In this document: positions 61,153 to 64,000 of the stretch, piece after piece | Numbering within the stretch: the first letter of the stretch is position 1 | Layout: each line of letters starts with the position of its first letter | Translations under genes and position numbers: made by a program | Assembly (NCBI GenBank): GCA_004297775.1 | Contig: SCUE01000017.1 | Span: forward strand, 51,887 to 115,886 | Reading direction: 5' to 3' | DNA from: Chloroflexota bacterium | GTDB taxonomy: Bacteria; Chloroflexota; UBA6077; FW602-bin22 | DNA: 64,000 bases | The notes under the pieces: generated by a model | The model's database searches: none | Told to the model about the DNA's origin: nothing | The model's input: only the letters and a program-made list of their open reading frames with translations

Positions 61153-64000
61153 ATGAGCAAGCGCATCGTCCTTCGAGGACTGGTCGTCGTCGCGGTCGTC
61201 GCAGTGCTGGCCGGTCTGGCGCTTTCGGCGGAGCGCTGGCTCCCGCCGCTGCTTGATCTTGCGAAGACCGAGAGCGGCACGCTTCAGGGCATCGGCGGAA
61301 TGATTCAGATCGCTCAGGCTGCCTTTCTTGTCGGTGCCGGACTTGTCGGGTTCTTCGGCGGGAGAAGCACATTATCCGAACCGCGTGGAGGGTCTGGGAC
61401 CAAGGCAGAAGCGAAAAACAAAGGTGGAGCAGTCGCGATCGGTGGAGACGCGTCAGGCGCGACCATCATCACCGGACAGTCCATTTCGGTGTCAGTCAAC
61501 GCCAGTTCGCGGTCATCAGAACTCGAAGGGAGGTCGGCGCGTGACCCCGGTTCACGGGCGCCACCGGCTCCAGCGACAACACGGGTAACGATCCTGATCG
61601 GGCACTTTGTCGAGACTCCTCTCCCCGAAGCATTGGAAATGGTGCGTCGGACCGTCCGTGCGCTGCAAGCGAGCCACCTTCAGGTCGAGGTACGCGTCGA
61701 CGTGGCGTCAATCGACGCCCTACGGCGGACTGCCCACGCCGGTTGCGATCTGCTGATCTACTACGGGCACGGGAGCGCGGACGGGCGCCTGGCGTTTCAG
61801 GACGGATTGAAGACGTACTCGCACCTAAGCGATAGCGACACACTTCGTCGGCTGTGGGAGAACCTGCAGGCATGCTTCGTGTTCGCGTGCTACGGAGAGC
61901 GGTTCGCGATCGGCCTCCCTTGTCCGTGGATTGCATTCGCCGAGCCGATCCTTCGACTCGCGCCACGAGGTTTCATGGAAAGCGTCGTAGCAGAACTCGC
62001 CACGTTGGACCTTCGTACCGCGGTCGCGAGAGCGAGAGGCGGCGCCGCGGCTGAGATGAAGTCGGAGTTTGCCGACGTGATGCGTTTCTCCGCCGTTAAG
62101 TTGCCTGGAATAGACGTTGCGGCGGGGGCGCCGACGCTCGCGCGGGTGTCGGCGGGCTTGGTCGATCACGTCTGGCTCGACTTCGAGAGCGTGGGGAAGG
62201 GGCCGATCCGGTATCCGGACCACGATCCGTTCGTCGGACGGTTGGCCGAGATCCGCGGGATGCTGGAGCTTCCAGAGCCACGTCGCGATGGCGAGCTACA
62301 GCGGGTGTTCTGGGTGGACGGCAACGCCGGTATTGGTAAGTCGGCGCTGGTGCGGCAACTGGCGGTTCAAGCGCGTGACCTACTGTTCCATGATGCCGGC
62401 GAGCCGATTTACGTGCTGCACCGCTACTGCTACGCACACACGCAGTCTTGGCAAGTGGTGCCGGCGATCCTCGAGGCAGCGACAAAGTTATATGGACTCC
62501 CGGCAGTGCCGATCTCCCTGGCGGACCTGTTCGAGACGCTCGGGCGGCGGCCAGGGAAGCATCTGTGGATTCTTGATGACCTGACGTACCTCTCGGCAGC
62601 GCGACCCGATGACACGAGTTCGGCGCGAGAGCTTGTGGAAACGATTCGGGCCGTTGCCCAGACACAGGCAGTGATCCTCGAACTGGTCGTAAGCGCGCGG
62701 CAGCCCGCACCGGTGGGCATCGTACGGGTACACCTGGCGCCGCTTGACAATCTCGAGGCGGTCGCGCTGGCGCGGGCGGTCGACGCACTGGCGCGGGTGC
62801 AGGGGCGCGCCGCCGGCGATGAGCCGGACCTCCTCGGCGCAGCGCGCCTGTTCGGGATTGTCCGCGAGAACACAACCCATTACAAACGGGGACTCTGGCT
62901 GGCGGTCGAGAGGAGCATGTCTTTCGGGACGTATGCCGATGCCATGTCTGCGCACGGCCTGGAGCGGCTGCAATCGAACGAACTTGCAAGGGCGATGGTC
63001 CAATTCGAACTCCAGGGTCTCGAGGCGGTCGCGGCGATCCACGGTTTCGATTACCCGGGCTTTCTGCGTTCGTACTTCCCGTTGGTGAGACACTGCGGCT
63101 ACTTTACCGTCGGAGAGCTCGCCGCGTGGTTCGGCAACGCCTTCGTCCGGAACGGCAGCCACCGTGACGAGGTAGAAACCGTCTATGACATAGGCCTAAC
63201 GTACCTGAGTCGCCTCGGGTTTGCGACGCCGGCTCGCCGGGACGGAGCGACCGTTTTCACCCTGCCTCCTAACCAGCGCTTGGCGATGCGAGCACTCGGC
63301 GACGCTGCAGCTGACATTCCCCGGGGCGTTCCACTTCGCGGCGCACGCGAGCGGCTGTCACTGGCACTGGAGCGAGCGCGTTCGGTGGGCCTCGAGGCGG
63401 AGCGAGACTTCTTGGAGTTGGAGGAGGACTACCGGGATCAGCTCGACAACCCCGAGGCAGCCGCGGCGGTCTTCTACTCGATGATGTCCCGAGTCGAGGC
63501 CGACGGTATCAGGTCGGGCGGACAAGTCTTCGCGGAAACAGTCGCGATTGCGCATCAGATCAGCGCCCGATATGACGAACGTCGGAAGCTATACAAGGGC
63601 GACGATCGTGACGCCGCTGCCGCCGTTACCAGCGCGCTGGTCAACGCTGGGGTCGCGCACGGCCAGCAAGGGCACCCCGAGGAGGCACTGGCCGCCTACG
63701 CCGAGGTCGTCCGCCGCTTCGGCGACCGCCCCGAGGCCGCGATCGCCGAGCAGGTCGCGAAGGCGCTGGTTTATGCCGGGATCACCCACGGCCAGCAAGG
63801 GCACCCCGAGGAGGCACTGGCCGCCTACGCCGAGGTCGTCCGCCGCTTCGGCGACCGCCCCGAGGCCGCGATCGCCGAGCCGGTCGCGACGGCGCTGGTC
63901 AACGCCGGGATCACCCACGGCCAGCAAGGGCACCCCGAGGAGGCACTGGCCGCCTACGCCGAGGTCGTCCGCCGCTTCGGCGACCGCCCCGAGGCCGCGA
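61153..64000 (+). CDS. CHAT-like protease / STAND NTPase / TPR protein, cut by window end
   Basis: The frame opens at ATG 61153 and runs past 64000. Residues 1-70 contain two hydrophobic segments, so it may be membrane-anchored. Residues 145-320 resemble a CHAT (caspase-like) domain with a His-Cys pair: H206 in LLIYYGHGSADG and C246 in CFVFACYGE. Residues 385-480 start a STAND-type P-loop NTPase (FVGRLAEI, WVDGNAGIGKSALVRQLA Walker A, LWILDDLTYL Walker B). From about residue 830 there are repeats of 43 residues (GHPEEALAAYAEVVRRFGDR), nearly identical at the DNA level. This is the layout of a predicted bacterial immune/suicide effector. It is not in the ORF track because it has no stop in the window. 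Confidence 0.8.
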   Translation, partial: MSKRIVLRGLVVVAVVAVLAGLALSAERWLPPLLDLAKTESGTLQGIGGMIQIAQAAFLVGAGLVGFFGGRSTLSEPRGGSGTKAEAKNKGGAVAIGGDASGATIITGQSISVSVNASSRSSELEGRSARDPGSRAPPAPATTRVTILIGHFVETPLPEALEMVRRTVRALQASHLQVEVRVDVASIDALRRTAHAGCDLLIYYGHGSADGRLAFQDGLKTYSHLSDSDTLRRLWENLQACFVFACYGERFAIGLPCPWIAFAEPILRLAPRGFMESVVAELATLDLRTAVARARGGAAAEMKSEFADVMRFSAVKLPGIDVAAGAPTLARVSAGLVDHVWLDFESVGKGPIRYPDHDPFVGRLAEIRGMLELPEPRRDGELQRVFWVDGNAGIGKSALVRQLAVQARDLLFHDAGEPIYVLHRYCYAHTQSWQVVPAILEAATKLYGLPAVPISLADLFETLGRRPGKHLWILDDLTYLSAARPDDTSSARELVETIRAVAQTQAVILELVVSARQPAPVGIVRVHLAPLDNLEAVALARAVDALARVQGRAAGDEPDLLGAARLFGIVRENTTHYKRGLWLAVERSMSFGTYADAMSAHGLERLQSNELARAMVQFELQGLEAVAAIHGFDYPGFLRSYFPLVRHCGYFTVGELAAWFGNAFVRNGSHRDEVETVYDIGLTYLSRLGFATPARRDGATVFTLPPNQRLAMRALGDAAADIPRGVPLRGARERLSLALERARSVGLEAERDFLELEEDYRDQLDNPEAAAAVFYSMMSRVEADGIRSGGQVFAETVAIAHQISARYDERRKLYKGDDRDAAAAVTSALVNAGVAHGQQGHPEEALAAYAEVVRRFGDRPEAAIAEQVAKALVYAGITHGQQGHPEEALAAYAEVVRRFGDRPEAAIAEPVATALVNAGITHGQQGHPEEALAAYAEVVRRFGDRPEAA
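63660..64000 (+). repeat. 129-bp tandem coding repeats (TPR)
   Basis: The string GGCCAGCAAGGGCACCCCGA starts at 63661, 63790 and 63919, an exact 129-bp (43-codon) period. The array continues beyond the window. Near identity points to recent expansion and likely length variation. Confidence 0.85.

Overview
This is a GC-rich chromosomal fragment with no rRNA, tRNA, CRISPR array or intact transposase that I could find. The gene set fits a Chloroflexota bacterium, perhaps a Thermomicrobia-like lineage: F420-type luciferase-like oxidoreductases, corrinoid/UroD-family methyltransferases with a RACo-like activator, sugar ABC transporters without their own ATPase, twin-arginine-like lipoproteins with Ala/Pro/Lys linkers, and many VapBC-type toxin-antitoxin loci. 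No phylogenetic marker is present, so the assignment is inference.

Layout. 0-13.8 kb is metabolic: a GT-C glycosyltransferase, a YdcF protein, an Rdx protein, two small unknown genes, rpiB, gtrA, an ACT-malic enzyme, then a sugar/sugar-acid catabolic block (Gfo/Idh dehydrogenase, lipoprotein, two permeases, NAD epimerase, MBL hydrolase, hydroxypyruvate isomerase-like TIM barrel). At 14.0-16.2 kb lies a lone phage-type gene fusing a prohead-protease-like domain to a major capsid protein. From 16 to 33 kb the region is accessory. It holds BrnTA, RES-Xre, MazEF, Phd-VapC and two VapBC loci, an endonuclease III-like protein with an extra C-terminal domain, and an ATPase plus STAS-like/HEPN-like pair. 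It is punctuated by five same-strand copies or fragments of the 3' end of the capsid gene. 33-44.9 kb returns to metabolism and transport (Usp-MntH with a DtxR/MntR-type operator, zinc-ribbon Gfo/Idh, ketopantoate reductase-like protein, LLM oxidoreductase, TolB-like propeller, a second sugar ABC operon). That ABC operon is flanked by direct repeats of the 3' end of the TolB-like gene.

44.9-49.0 kb carries a compact three-gene operon: two proteins I cannot place and a KGGVGR-type MinD-like ATPase with tandem 48-residue TPR-like repeats. I consider it a candidate conflict system. 49.1-57.0 kb is a tightly overlapped seven-gene corrinoid one-carbon operon (two UroD-type methyltransferases, a B12 protein, DUF1638, a RACo-like ASKHA protein, a MetF-like reductase, a pterin methyltransferase). 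57.3-60.1 kb has more toxin-antitoxin loci in several states of decay, one flanked by direct repeats of a neighbouring acetyltransferase's 5' end. The window ends inside a large CHAT-like/STAND NTPase/TPR gene with near-identical 129-bp repeats.

The main structural theme is that short direct repeats made of gene ends bracket accessory modules. The capsid-gene tail is the most frequent, and several neighbouring genes are truncated, fused or internally deleted. This suggests repeated cassette-like gain and deletion at gene termini, but no recombinase is visible in the window.
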